Part shown: positions 45,540 through 61,345 of the stretch, one piece after another
Layout: the number at the start of each line of letters is the position of its first letter
How positions within the stretch are numbered: position 1 is the first letter of the stretch
The notes under the pieces: generated by a model
Database searches by the model: none
Seen by the model: only the letters and a program-made list of their open reading frames with translations
Told to the model about the DNA's origin: nothing
Program-made: the position numbers and the translations under genes
Assembly (NCBI RefSeq): GCF_018991925.1
Contig: NW_024735554.1
Location: forward strand, 2,560,407-2,624,406
Length of the DNA: 64,000 bases
Origin: Homarus americanus
Lineage: Eukaryota > Arthropoda > Malacostraca > Decapoda > Nephropidae
Direction of reading: 5' to 3'

Positions 45540-48500
45540 TATTTAATTCAAATTCTAACTGGCCAGCTTGATGGATTACCTTATTATAGTTTGAATAGTC
45601 AAACTGGCCAGCCTGATGGATTACCTTACTATAGTTTGTATAGTTGAATTGGCCAGTCTGATGGATTACCTTACTATAGTTTGTATAGTCCAACTGGCCA
45701 GCTTGATGGATTTCCTTACTACAGTTTGTATAGTCCAACTGGCCAGCTTGATGGATTACCTTACTATAGTTCTGTATAGTCGAACTGGCCAGCCTGATGG
45801 ATTTCCTTACTACAGTTTGTATAGTCGAACTGGCCAGCCTGATGGATTACCTTACTACAGTTTGTATAGTCCAACTGGCCAGCTTGATTGATTACCTTAC
45901 TATAGTTTGTATAGTCTAACTGGCCAGCTTGATTGATTACCTTACTATAGTTTGTATAGTCTAACTGGCCAGCTTGATGGATTACCTTACTATAGTTTGT
46001 ATAGTCTAACTGGCCAGCTTGATTGATTACCTTACTATAGTTTGTATAGTCCAACTGGCCAGCTTGATGGATTACCTTACTATAGTTTGTATAGTCTAAC
46101 TGGCCAGCTTGATTGATTACCTTACTATAGTTTGTATAGTCTAACTGGCCAGCTTGATGGATTACCTTACTACAGTTTGTATAGTCGAACTGGCCAGCCT
46201 GATGGATTACCTTACTACAGTTTCTATAGTCTAACTGGCCAGCTTGATTGATTACCTTACTATAGTTTGTATAGTCTAACTGGCCAGCTTGATTGATTAC
46301 CTTACTATAGTTTGTATAGTCTAACTGGCCAGCTTGATGGATTACCTTACTACAGTTTGTATAGTCTAACTGGCCAGCTTGATGGATTACCTTACTATAG
46401 TTTGTATAGTCTAACTGGCCAGCTTGATTGATTACCTTACTATAGTTTGTATAGTCTAACTGGCCAGCTTGATGGATTACCTTACTACAGTTTGTATAGT
46501 AGCTTGGATTACTCTAACTGGCCAGCTTGATGGATTACCTAACTATAGTTCTGTATAGTCGAACTGGCCAGCCTGATGGATTTCCTTACTACAGTTTGTA
46601 TAGTCGAACTGGCCAGCCTGATGGATTACCTTACTACAGTTTGTATAGTCTAACTGGCCAGCTTGATTGATTACCTTACTATAGTTTGTATAGTCTAACT
46701 GGCCAGCTTGATTGATTACCTTACTATAGTTTGTATAGTCTAACTGGCCAGCCTGATGGATTACCTTATTATAGTTTGAATAGTCAAACTGGCCAGCCTG
46801 ATGAATTACCTTATTATAGTTTGTATAGTCTAACTGGCCAGCTTGATTGATTACCTTACTATAGTTTGTATAGTCTAACTGGCCAGCTTGATTGATTACC
46901 TTACTACAGTTTGTATAGTCTAACTGGCCAGCTTGATTGATTACCTTACTACAGTTTGTATAGTCTAACTGGCCAGCTTGATGGATTACCTTACTACAGT
47001 TTGTATAGTCTAACTGGCCAGCTTGATTGATTACCTTACTATAGTTTGTATAGTCTAACTGGCCAGCTTGATGGATTACCTTACTACAGTTTGTATAGTC
47101 CAACTGGCCAGCTTGATGGATTACCTTACTACAGTTTGTATAGTCTAACTGGCCAGCTTGATTGATTACCTTACTATAGTTTGTATAGTCTAACTGGCCA
47201 GCTTGATTGATTACCTTACTATAGTTTGTATAGTCTAACTGGCCAGCCTGATGGATTACCTTATTATAGTTTGAATAGTCAAACTGGCCAGCCTGATGGA
47301 TTACCTTATTATAGTTTGAATAGTCAAATTGGCCAGCCTGATGGATTACCTTACTATAGTTTGTATAGTTGAATTGGCCAGTCTGATGGATTACCTTACT
47401 ATAGTTTGTATAGTCCAACTGGCCAGCTTGATGGATTACCTTACTATAGTTCTGTATAGTCGAACTGGCCAGCCTGATGGATTTCCTTACTACAGTTTGT
47501 ATAGTCGAACTGGCCAGCCTGATGGATTACCTTACTACAGTTTGTATAGTCCAACTGGCCAGCTTGATTGATTACCTTTATAGTTTATAGTCTAACTGGC
47601 CAGCTTGATTGATTACCTTACTATAGTTTGTATAGTCTAACTGGCCAGCTTGATGGATTACCTACAGTTTGTATAGTCTAACTGGCCAGCTTGATTGATT
47701 ACCTTACTACAGTTTGTATAGTCTAACTGGCCAGCTTGATGGATTACCTAACTATAGTTCTGTATAGTCTAACTGGCCAGCCTGATGGATTACCTTACTA
47801 CAGTTTGTATAGTCAACTGGCCAGCCTGGAGATTACTCATTACAGTTTGTATAGTCTAACTGGCCAGCTTGATTGATTACCTTACTATAGTTTGTATAGT
47901 CTAACTGGCCAGCTTGATTGATTACCTTACTATAGTTTGTATAGTCTAACTGGCCAGCCTGATGGATTACCTTATTATAGTTTGAATAGTCAAACTGGCC
48001 AGCCTGATGAATTACCTTATTATAGTTTGTATAGTCTAACTGGCCAGCTTGATTGATTACCTTACTATAGTTTGTATAGTCTAACTGGCCAGCTTGATTG
48101 ATTACCTTACTACAGTTTGTATAGTCTAACTGGCCAGCTTGATTGATTACCTTACTACAGTTTGTATAGTCTAACTGGCCAGCTTGATGGATTACCTTAC
48201 TACAGTTTGTATAGTCTAACTGGCCAGCTTGATTGATTACCTTACTATAGTTTGTATAGTCTAACTGGCCAGCTTGATGGATTACCTTACTACAGTTTGT
48301 ATAGTCCAACTGGCCAGCTTGATGGATTACCTTACTACAGTTTGTATAGTCTAACTGGCCAGCTTGATTGATTACCTTACTATAGTTTGTATAGTCTAAC
48401 TGGCCAGCTTGATTGATTACCTTACTATAGTTTGTATAGTCTAACTGGCCAGCCTGATGGATTACCTTATTATAGTTTGAATAGTCAAACTGGCCAGCCT

Positions 48501-49415
48501 GATGGATTACCTTATTATAGTTTGAATAGTCAAATTGGCCAGCCTGATGGATTACCTTACTATAGTTTGTATAGTTGAATTGGCCAGTCTGATGGATTAC
48601 CTTACTATAGTTTGTATAGTCCAACTGGCCAGCTTGATGGATTACCTTACTATAGTTCTGTATAGTCGAACTGGCCAGCCTGATGGATTTCCTTACTACA
48701 GTTTGTATAGTCGAACTGGCCAGCCTGATGGATTACCTTACTACAGTTTGTATAGTGCAACTGGCCAGCTTGATTGATTACCTTACTATAGTTTGTATAG
48801 TCTAACTGGCCAGCTTGATGGATTACCTTTCTATAGTTTGTATAGTCTAACTGGCCAGCTTGATTGATTACCTTACTACAGTTTGTATAGTCTAACTGGC
48901 CAGCTTGATTGATTACCTTACTATAGTTTGTATAGTCTAACTGGCCAGCTTGATTGATTACTTACAGTTTGTATAGTCTAACTGGCCAGCTTGATTGATT
49001 ACCTTACTACAGTTTGTATAGTCTAACTGGCCAGCTTGATGGATTACCTTACTACAGTTTGTATAGTCTAACTGGCCAGCTTGATGGATTACTACAGTTT
49101 GTATAGTCTAACTGGCCAGCTGATTGATTACCTACTACAGTTTGTATAGTCTAACTGGCCAGCTTGATTGATTACCTTACTATAGTTTGTATAGTCTAAC
49201 TGGCCAGCTTGATTGATTACCTTACTACAGTTTGTATAGTCTAACTGGCCAGCTTGATTGGATTACCTTACTACAGTTTGTATAGTCTAACTGGCCAGCT
49301 TGATTGATTACCTTACTATAGTTTGTATAGTCTAACTGGCCAGCTTGATTGATTACCTTACTATAGTTTGTATAGTCTAACTGGCCAGCTTGATTGATTA
49401 CCTTACTATAGTTCT
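45540..49415. repeat. 45-bp minisatellite with ~1.2-kb higher-order duplication (array L)
   Basis: About 86 copies of a 45-bp unit: CCAGCTTGATTGATTACCTT, then ACTATAGTTTGTATAGTCTA and ACTGG. Variant sites (GATTGATT/GATGGATT, CTATAG/CTACAG, TCTAACT/TCGAACT/TCCAACT) form ordered patterns. The block around 46543-47750 recurs at about 47749-48956 with an offset of 1206 bp and almost no differences over at least 790 bp. As 45 is a multiple of 3, both strands stay open for long stretches (minus strand 15-residue repeat DYTNYSKVIHQAGQL, up to 291 codons). It lies within the EndoA intron and is not called as a gene. Confidence 0.96.
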
Positions 49416-51181
49416 GTATCTTTGTATAGATTTTAAATGACCAGCCTAGCAGCTAACATTTTATAGTTTGTTTAACTTCTAAAATAACAACAAAGTAATG
49501 ACAATTAAGAGTTTGTGTAGTTCCCAACTAACCTCATGATCTCCTGAACACTATTCTTGCATACTAATTTGTATCTTGTTTATAGTACAGTACACATTAC
49601 CAAATGGTCCATTAGAACATATTGATAAAAAATTTGGTTGCAGTATTAAGGAACTGGTAACTAAATCATTGATTGTTTATTACTGTTAGTTATGTATGTA
49701 ACACCTTAAAGATCTAGCTGTGGGAGCAGAACCACCACATGTTGAAACCATTATCTTTGGAATGGGAAAGTTGTGAACTACACTCCGTATCATTCAGAAT
49801 CTAACAGCTAGAGAATTATGGTAATCCTAGACTATTGATAAGAACCTTGGTTATCCAGACTGTAATATCAGGGTCCACTAGCTGGAATTTTGTATTTCTA
49901 CAGTTTTATTGAAGGGTCATATTGTAAAAACAGGCCCATCCATTGCTCTTGGATTTTCCAAAATACTGAGGAGTTTACATATAATACCGTACAGTATTTT
50001 ACATCCAGTCTACACTAGAGCTGCTTTGAAGAAATCTAGTAATTACTCTTATGTTGTATTGAATTAGTCATAAATTGACATCCTTAAGCTCTACAGTACT
50101 TTTGAAAACTCAACTGGATTTCAGCACACAGTACAGTATTTCTATCTCTTGCTGTGTTCAATAAAAAATACAGATATCCTTATTCAGACACTAAAGATGC
50201 AGTTTCAAAGTGTTCCAGCATATAACAAAGAGCTGTATTTTCTGTGTTGTTGGGTTGATGCAAGTACTGTAATTGTGCTTGGCATATTGCTGTGTGGCTC
50301 GTCACATTCACTTGTAAGTTGTTTTGATATTTCTAAATCAATACAACTTTATACAGTCAAGTCGTTAATTTACTTATTGACATAAATGCAGATTTATTAA
50401 AAAGATTAGTCTCTATGTCGCAGTTTTTTGTTTGAATTTGCGTTTCAGTGTTTCATATATACATGTTGAACTATATTCTGCAGTAATAAAATAATTTTAC
50501 ATTTAAACATTCTCTTCAGAAAATAGTTTTAGGAATAAAAGGTTCCTTGAGAGTTAAGAGCATTATCTTTTTACCAAGTGCTTCTGCATCATCATTCATT
50601 AACACATCAAATTGGTATGTACATAAATTATATACTGTGCTAATAATGCTAATATTTAAGCTGTAACTGTTTAGGATGTAAGCAGTGGCAGCCAGTGATG
50701 TACAGTTACAACTATATAAATGATGTCATTGCTGTACTTGCATTCCAACTTCTTCATACCCAAATTGCAGCAACAGTACTATGCATAGCTTCAAGACAAC
50801 CACTAAAAGCTTGTGGCACCATCAGCTTGGAGCACTGTCTCAGTGCATCGTGATTTAAATAAATTTTTCTTAATCTATTTCTTCCACAAATATCTTTTAA
50901 CAATTTTTAACAATAAGGAATTTGGTAATACTGTACATGTCTCTAGATATTTACTCGATACAGATTTAATAGCTGCCATGAAATTGTCAACTTATTAGGG
51001 AACAAATAGTGCAGGCCAATTTGGAGTAAAAATTACTTTATGGCTCTACATTATTTAAAATAAAAATGTGAGTGGTACTGGCGCTAAACTGTCATGAGCC
51101 AGACTGTGTGTTAACGTAGCCAGTACTGAGATCATTAATGGTGCCAAGTGTGTACAATTAATGGTCTGGGGTTCGTTCTAG
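49416..51181 (+). other. EndoA intron, no feature recognised
   Basis: AT-rich unique sequence; short open frames only. Confidence 0.6.
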
Positions 51182-51262
51182 CCACCACCCCTCAGAGGTC
51201 CCCGTACGGTTCGCCCGCCCGCTCTCCGGTGCACACCCCCACGCACACCCCCCAGTACCCAG
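51182..51262 (+). CDS. EndoA: Endophilin-A, probable alternative linker exon 1 (81 bp)
   Basis: It is preceded by GGGGTTCGTTCTAG and followed by CCCAG/GTGCGC. The exon starts with two bases that complete the codon left open at 33303 (G+CC, Ala) and ends with one spare base, so its 81 bp keep the frame whether included or skipped. The 26 encoded residues are Ser/Thr/Pro-rich: TTPQRSPYGSPARSPVHTPT then HTPQYP. The SPARSP motif is also found in the exon at 62453, which supports membership in the same linker. It is far richer in C and CpG than the intron around it. The donor is weak, and the frame stays open past it for about 30 more codons (SPLNSPVH) to a TAA near 51351, so intron retention giving a short form without SH3 is possible. 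Confidence 0.7.
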
Positions 51263-53748
<2,486 letters not shown>

Positions 53749-54204
53749 TTTTTTTTAAACAGAACCCATTATTTAATTTACCACAATTTTTGTGATTGAT
53801 ATACAGTATCTGTGTCAGGGAATTCTTGTGTAGTGTGTCTCCTGTGTCAAGGATACATATACTGTACTTAGATCTAGGAAATAGAAGCATGACATTTATG
53901 TTTTTTTTGTGTGTGCATCATCTATGATAACTTGTAAGACATAGTAGGAGATAAACTATAGTGGTCATCAAGACAGAGTAATGGACTGTTCAGGTGATTT
54001 CCTATAATCTGTTTGTAATGTATATAATATTTGATTTATTTATTTTTTCTTAACACTGTACATTACTCCATTACCATGTTTGATGCCACTATTTGATATA
54101 TGGTATATGTACAATATAGAGATTACAGTATTTCTTAGGCAGTCATGCTGATGATGTGCATTGGAGATAAATGATTGGATACAAAAGTCTCATTGCCAGC
54201 CATT

Positions 54205-54310
54205 GTAGACAAGAACCTAAGCGGTACCTGCCTCATCACCGCATGCTTCTTAGCTTGTCGCAAGTCGACACGGTGCAGGCTTGATTCCGCCCCATTAGGT
54301 CGAGGCTTTA
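54205..54310 (+). mobile_element. Possible tRNA-derived SINE fragment
   Basis: GGCTTGATTCC at about 54277 is close to the B-box consensus (GGTTCGATTCC), within a locally GC-rich stretch that has CpGs (CGACACGGTGC, GTCGAGGC). A convincing A box and a tail are lacking, so this is tentative. Confidence 0.3.
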
Positions 54311-55842
54311 CTCCTTAGAAAGCAGGGGTTTTGAGAGTGTCCTGTATGTGACTCTTGGTAATTTTTAACTTCCTCCCCTCACCCCCTCTGTCTACAATTA
54401 TAAGGTGAATCTGACACAGTGCACATGATTATTGGTATAAACCTTAGGACAGTTTCACTGAACTACCACAAAGATTGTTGAGAAAGCCTGTGGTCAGTTT
54501 GTAATAATGCCATTGCTGTGCGCATACATCAGACTGCAACACAATCTTCTTAGGCATAGTCATCAACTTACAGTGGTATAAAAATGATTTGTCAAATTTT
54601 TCCAGTGACACATAAGAATTTGTGTCATAACTACCCCAGTGGTATGGGGCTGGCAAAGGTCCTGAAGAGGTATCAAGTTTTGACCTTCACTTGACTATAA
54701 ATCCTTTTTGTACACCATACAGAACTTAAATTCACAAGGGGAGATGTTTTACAGGCGAGTTGAAGTAGGCTTTCAACCTTCCACCTGCCATAGCTCTGAC
54801 ACAGTATGTAACCATGTCAGAAATTAAATGCTTGTAGTATTTCTGATGATCATTTCTTCATTTCTGAAAGTATCTTATGCACAAACACTGTATATGATCT
54901 GCCTATTATTTTTATCATCCAAAATATTCATATCTTTAATTATACAGTAATACAATCTCTGCTATTGCATTATATTTACTTTATAGACCAATTTAAATCA
55001 CCAGCTATGAATTTGATCTAGCCAGAAAAAAATAGAAAAACTAAGCAGCAACTAGTACGTACAGGTATTCCTCTTTTAACATGTGTTCACACAACACAAT
55101 TTCACATTTATAGATCACCAATTAGGAAACACCTTTCACAAAACAATAATATGTATGCAGTTAACACATCTATCGACAATATGTTCTGAACAAAGTTTCT
55201 TTGTACTTACTTCTGCCCATGACCATTCGCTTCACACTCATCATATTCACTTGCTAAACTTTGCTGTTCTTTCATGATTCACCAATGGCATCACATAATA
55301 ATACAGTAATACTAGCTGGTCCTTTATTTTTCAAAAGCAACAATTCTTCCAAAGAATTCACTAGTGCTTGAAATACTACAAAGGACCTGAGAAAAAAGGG
55401 AAAACAATATTACAAAAAAGATCACAAAAAGTGACAGTTTGTAAATCCTTTACCTCTGGCAACTCTTGGCCATGATTGGAAATCTCACCCCCTCGCAGTC
55501 TTTTGACTTAGGTTGCATTGGTAACAGGAACAGTTTTTTTTATTTTTGTAAACATTGGGTAGAGTGATCCAGACCCATATTGCACCCTTAAAGATGCATC
55601 ATCCAGCCCACGAGACTAGTGGGAGGAACTAAGGTGGTTGATAGGGCTGGTCCACTGTTCCTGCATTACTGCTTATGGCGTGAGTACTCTCAGCGTGTGA
55701 TATGGCTGAACGGGAAGGGTTGCACCAGCACAGGAGTGTTTAGTGACTCAATTTGCATCGAAAGACCATGACAGGGTTAAATTGTACCACTTCCTAAACC
55801 CATAATTCTCCATCACCGTAACCTCTTTAGGATCATAAGCTT
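54311..55842 (+). other. EndoA intron, no gene seen; possible LINE 3' UTR at the right
   Basis: Unique sequence. 55500-55842 is GC-richer than its surroundings and may be the 3' untranslated part of the minus-strand LINE starting at 55843. No exon recognised. Confidence 0.45.
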
Positions 55843-57060
55843 TCAAAAGAAGAAAGGTTTTAAGTTGTTTTTAAAGGCCTTCACAGAAGTTGGCTGTTTC
55901 ATGGATGCAGGCAACTGATTGTACAATCTGGATGCTCTATAGGAAAAAGAGTGGGCAGCAAAAGAACATTTCCATACTGCTCTAGGCTCCTCAAGGTGTG
56001 AGGGATCATCACTACTCTGCAAAACTATTTCAGAACTTGTGGTCAGAGAATTTAGTAGGTTCGGAAAAATACTTAGGATCATCAAACATAAGTGCCTTAA
56101 AAGTCATTAGACAGAGTTTGAACTCGATCCTAGCCTTAATTGAAAACCAGTGCAATTAGGTCAAGAATGGGGTAGTGGAAGTCCTCGGTGGGAGAGAAAA
56201 AATAAGCCTGGCCCTCTTCAACACTGTCTGTATTTATTTCAGTAGTTAATAAGGTACCGGTAAGCAGACCCATAAAGAGTGACAATAGTCAACCCAAGAA
56301 AAAATAAGTAAATGTAATAGTGTCACAAGACACTGTCTATCCAAAAACTGTTTCACAACATATAGATTTTGAATATGAAAGTTGCAACTTGTAATCACTG
56401 AATTTATTTTATCTTTAAAATTTAGTTTTGAGTCAAAGTACACTCCAAGATTTCGAACAGAATTGACAGGACGGAGTTATACAGTACTTCCCCAAAGTTT
56501 AAAGAGCCAAAATCCACTGTGCTATCTTCCCTCCTATTTCCTCCGACTATAATCTCGGGTTTTGCCATCATTCAGCTTAAATTTTCTCCTAGCCATCCAA
56601 ATTTTAACATCAGATATCAAGGGTTTCATTATCTCCTCGTTGGCATAGAAATGATACGCAACATGATGAACATCCAGTAGAGATGCAAAATTATTGGTAT
56701 AGACTGTAAACCGAAGTAGTCTCAAAACTGATTACTGTGGGACTCCAAACTGAAATGGTTCCATCAACCATCACACATTGAGATCGCTTTAACTAATAAG
56801 ACTCGAACAGTGGGAGTTCATCATTGCAGACACAGAATGATCAAAGTTTTTGAAGTAACAGATGATGGTCCATTGTGTCAAGTGCTGCAGAGAGATCCAG
56901 CAAGAGCAGAAGGAAGGACTTTCCCGTGCAAGTGTCTATTATCAAATCGTTAGGAGGCAGTATCAGTTGAAAGATACTTCCTATAGGCTGACTGGACCAG
57001 AAGGATCACTCCATTTCTCTCTAACAGAGAACGTAACTGATCCAGCATAGCACGCACTAT
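55843..57060 (-). pseudogene. Third LINE remnant: reverse transcriptase C-terminal half
   Basis: Minus strand, read from 57060 downward with several frameshifts. There is a decayed palm motif A region near 56860-56960. At 56725-56534 are LLRFTVYTNNFASLLD and AYHFYANEE, where the catalytic YADD has become YANE; KIWMARRKFKLNDGKT follows. At 56443-56246 are YFDSKLNFKDKINSV and LLIFSWVDYCHSLW. At 56085-55843 is the C-terminal WKCSFAAHSFSYRASRLYNQ and LPASMKQPTSVKAFKNNLK, the usual tail of CR1/jockey-like elements. The catalytic change and frameshifts make it inactive. It differs from the LINEs at 7154 and 39500. Confidence 0.85.
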
Positions 57061-57543
57061 GATTTTTTATATGAGTTACAGATTGGAGACCGGATGATAA
57101 TTTGACATATTTTCAGTATCAAGACCAGGTTTCCTAAAAAGCAAGTACAGTATTAAACAACAAGAAAGTTTTAAAATATTAATTTCATGTAATAAGTATA
57201 AAAATACACAAATAAAAGCAAGAATATTTAAAAAGAAATAATGATAATGAGTTTTATTATGAGGTTACGTATAGATATATGCGTGTCATTATTTCACCAT
57301 TATGCATCATTCAGTGGTGATCCTGACTCAACACACAGCCACTCTATATCTATGCAACCAGATTTTTTTTTTATTGTAACAAACAACAAATGCCACCACA
57401 CCACACATAGCTCATAAACTCAAGCTCAGATCTTTGTGAGCACTTTAAATTTGAGAGTATGCAGGTTCTAGAGTATTTTTGAATTTGGATTTTTTACCAG
57501 TAACTTTGTAATAATTTGTCTTTACTTTTTTGGAATGTATATA
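57061..57543 (+). other. EndoA intron, no feature recognised
   Basis: AT-rich unique sequence. Confidence 0.5.
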
Positions 57544-58025
57544 CAGTAATGTCTCCGTTAGCCGGAATCCCTCAAACCCAGAACTCAACGATGGCCAGAT
57601 TTGAAATTTTCTCGTAAAATCGTTCCCAAAGCCAGAATTTTTCAGAAAATTCAGGCTTTGGGAACGATTTTCCGAGGGGCACATTTTTTTGGAAAATTCT
57701 GAGAAAATTTTTCTGATACCTGGAAAATTCCGGGGATGGGGGAGTTTTTTCCGGGTTTGAAAGATGAAAATCTGGTGCATTTTCTGGAAATAACGAGAAA
57801 ATTTTTCCGTTACCCGTAAAATTCCGGGGATGACATATTTTTCCGGGTTCGAGAGATGAATTAATGAACAATTTCTGGAACTTCTAAGAACATTTTTCCG
57901 TTACCCAGATAATTCCGGGGATGAGGGATTTTTTTCCGGCTTTGAGAGAGTCATCTCGTTACCTGGAAATCTCTCATTCCTGGAAGTGCTCTCCACCAAT
58001 TTTCCGGCTAATGGGGATATCACTG
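57544..58025. mobile_element. Non-autonomous derivative of the 29.1-33.0 kb Tigger element
   Basis: A 482-bp element with ends CAGTAATGTCTCCGTTAGCC and (complement) CAGTGATATCCCCATTAGCC, each flanked by TA. About 340 bp at the right match 32710-33044, and the left 55 bp match 29101-29155 less closely, so it is an internally deleted relative that carries no transposase. The interior repeats the word AAAATTCCGGGGATG. Confidence 0.9.
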
Positions 58026-59113
58026 TATTCTGTCATGTTAACTGAGGAATACCTGTCACTTGTTTTACTTTGTAGTATTTACTATTTCATTCATGACATG
58101 CAAATAGTGTGTGTGTGTTTGTGTGTGGTCATGCGTGTGTATGTATCTTGGCATACAAATACAGTTGGTGTGGATGAGTGGATTTATGTTTAAGCAGATG
58201 GAGAGTGTATGTACTGTACATACACTGTGTTTTATGCTTGCAAATATATGTGCATGTATTATGAGTGAGTCATGTATACTCATAGATAGAAATACAGTAT
58301 ATGCAGAGATATAAAGAACTTTTATTTGTGCAAAGAAATGACACATAGTCAAGGAGAGTACCAGTAGTTGTGATCATTGCTGTGCAGATGGAAGGTTGTT
58401 GTTCTGCCTCTCGATGAGTAAAGGCGAGAATGATCAGGGTGTTGGAGTCTTATTATTATTTTTGGCGGGAAGTTGTGAGCTGTTTTTTATAAGCCGGACG
58501 AGTGGAATAAAGTAACATCTTTTGTCTTGCTTTCTTGTTTATCTAAATAAGAGCTGGTCATTATTATAATAATGTGCCATTAAAAATAAGATACTATAGT
58601 TATCTTGAGAGGTCATACAGCCTATCTCGGAATGAAAATACAGTACGTATCTGCATGTTAAAGAGAATATCAATGGTTTGTGGTGGTGAATAAAATGTGA
58701 AATTGGTGGGGGAATACAGTACAGTACTGTACATGGTTTCCATACACATTGTCTTTTAGACTTAAGCAAACATCTTCACGTCTTATGTATGTTTTAAAAT
58801 TTAGTCTTATTATATAAGTCTTGCCCCTCTACACAGTAAGGAAACTGTGTAGACTTATGATTTAAAATTTGATATTGTCGTATACTGTACCTTGAATTTC
58901 TAGGTTATCTTCCCTTGACGAAGATACCAATGGTTCCTATCAATACTTACTTAAGTGTTCAGTCTATAGTGATTTAGTCACCTAAGTATTTTAAGATTTT
59001 GTTCGTGTGACAAAGAATATATTTTTTTAAATTAAACATTCACAATTTTAAATGTGTACACTACTGGGTTGTGGTCTAACTGATGTGTGTGGGTTTCTGG
59101 TGCGTGCAAGCAG
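58026..59113 (+). other. EndoA intron, no feature recognised
   Basis: AT-rich sequence. GTACAGTACTGTAC-type words are frequent near 58640 and 58720. No exon recognised. Confidence 0.6.
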
Positions 59114-59203
59114 GCTCATCCCCCCTGCCTTCCCCCATGAACTCGGGCCAGCCCAACTGGGACCCTCTCTTCCCCCCGGGAGGCCCCCCGCGCTCTGCTA
59201 ATG
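59114..59203 (+). CDS. EndoA: Endophilin-A, probable alternative linker exon 2 (90 bp)
   Basis: Bounded by an acceptor (GTGCGTGCAAGCAG) and a donor (TAATG/GTAAAC). Two leading bases complete a Gly codon with the preceding G, and one base is left over, so the 90 bp preserve the frame. It encodes 29 residues, SSPLPSPMNSGQPNWDPLFP followed by PGGPPRSAN. SPLPSPM is repeated in the exon at 62453 (SPLPSPMKS), pointing to a duplicated exon or a shared proline-rich motif. High C and CpG content contrasts with the AT-rich intron. Ser/Pro-rich linkers between BAR and SH3 are known to be variable and alternatively spliced in endophilins; use as a cassette here is inferred from phase. Confidence 0.75.
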
Positions 59204-61139
59204 GTAAACATTGCTCACCGTGCACCCTACTGCCATAGCCTCTTATGTTTGTCTGTCACATACATGCACACACACATGGATACACATCGACAAACAAATA
59301 CTGTACACAAGTACAAACATACATACACAGCCTAGGTTAACATGCACAGCTTAATTTTCTCAATGCTCTCGACAATAAATTGACAGCACTAATGCCTCAT
59401 TTCCTACAGGAAAGGAGTTAACTTTATTTAATCCATAACCATTAGTCCTCTGAAATGTAGTTAGGAAAGCTTTTGAACATTGTCTAGACAGACAAACTGT
59501 TGGTTATGTTGTGTGTTGTTGTGTGGTGCACTGCATGTCATCCATTGTGTGCTGCTGCACTCTGGCTGTAGTTTTACATCTGCTGAATAGAATTGAGTTA
59601 TTCCAGAAAATCTGATTAGATAAATAATTTTTTAAGTAATTTTGCAAGTTGTAGAACACAAATTCTGAAATCTTGTTTAGAATAGGATGCGAAGGCAACA
59701 TGTTGAGACTGCACCTGTATTATCAGACATCCTCCTTGCTCACTCATCTTCATGACAAAGAGAGCTGCTACACACTGCATGGGGACCTGCTCTTGCATAA
59801 GTTGGTTTTTCACGCTTGTGCAATGGTTTTGTTCTTGTGTGTTTTTTCACCTTGCAAATTAGTGTGTGTATTAGTAAACTGTTGCGGTAGAGTTCCTGTA
59901 GCTGCTGAGATGGCTGGCCGTCTTCCTCGCCCTTCCATGGTACAAAGATCAGGTTTTAATTGCAAGCACACCTTGGCTAAGTAGTTTCCAATAGTCTTCA
60001 CATAAGTGTAGCACATAAATTTGCCTGTGAACTTAAAGGTGGGTTGTCACTTGATTTCTTTATTTTATGGTAACGTTATATGAGTGTTATTAAACAGTGC
60101 AGATGGACATCACTAGTTTTCATGCACTTGGTTTGAATGTGGTATGTGTTTGTGTGTGTTTGTAAGTATCTTATAGAAAATTCACGTATGTTGCATTAGG
60201 ACACTTAAAAATTATTGCTGTCCCTACAGAAAAGAGAGAAAACATTAATCTATACAACATATTTTAGAAGACAAGGATCTTTTTCTGTTGCAATTAAAAA
60301 TGAAACAGAATTTATTTGTCGTTGGTTTATTCTAGAATGTATCATGTTCACTGTGCTCCCCAGTATAAATATATATTATGCTTTTGATGAGTACTGCAGA
60401 AGTAAAGTAACAAAACAAATTCAGTACAGTAATTGAAAAATCAGCTTTTTTAAGGTACTGTACTGTATATAGATGGGTGTTTTTGCTTGATTGCAATTTT
60501 GATTAGTGAGATTTTTTATATGCATGTAAATTAGATCAGACAAATTTATCACATATATTCAAGTACTGTAGTTTAGATGTAGGAGGGAGCCTTGGTGATA
60601 ATTGAGTTATTAATTTTTTTATTAGGGAACCTTAATTAGGTACTTAGAAACACTAGCATAGTTGATCCTTACCTGTGAACTTCCCCCGGTGGCTTTGTTA
60701 AGACTTGTGTTGTGTTGTATCTCAGGGTGTTGTGTCTGCACAAAACTAAGACAGATTAAGAAATATGGCATACTGCCTTGATGATTAAATCTGCCTTACG
60801 TGTTAGTAATGATAATGTAGGTTCATTCTAGAGGCTTGAAATAAGAAAAGATTGGCATGTAAAAATAATAAAACAAAATTAATTTTATATTACACATACA
60901 ATACAGTATAGCTAAAGTATATACAGTACAGTATTATGCTACACAGAGTACCTCTACATAGTGAGTGAAACAAGTTCAAACAAATATTTTAATTTTTATG
61001 AGAATGAATAGTTAATGAGTAGACTTGTAAGTGAGCATTGAGTTAAGCCCAAGGTAGCATTTCAGGAAAGCATTATTAATGCATAAAAAGTTAAGAATCT
61101 TCATAATAGCCCTCCCTGTTATGACATGTTACTGTGATA
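59204..61139 (+). other. EndoA intron, no feature recognised
   Basis: AT-rich unique sequence with short open frames on both strands; none is supported. Confidence 0.6.
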
Positions 61140-61345
61140 ATGAGATAGTGTATTTGTGACCAATAAGTAGCAAGAATTGGTTATAATAGTCTTTAAGTAG
61201 CAACAAGTGCTTATATTGACCAATAAGTAGCTACAATTGGACAATAATAAATAAATAGCAACAAGTGATTATAATGATCAATAAGGAGCAGCAAGTGATC
61301 ATAATGACAACAAGTAACAAGTGTATATAAAAACCAATAAGTTGC
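61140..61345. repeat. Decayed ~32-bp tandem repeat
   Basis: Diverged copies of ACCAATAAGTAGCAACAAGT followed by G-TTATAATG; about six copies with substitutions and indels. Confidence 0.75.

Noticed and set aside
45490..48777. Possible repeat-protein gene in array L
   Set aside because: Both strands are open equally, unit length is a multiple of 3, and there is no start context, splice signal or non-repeat domain. Kept only as a low-interest finding.
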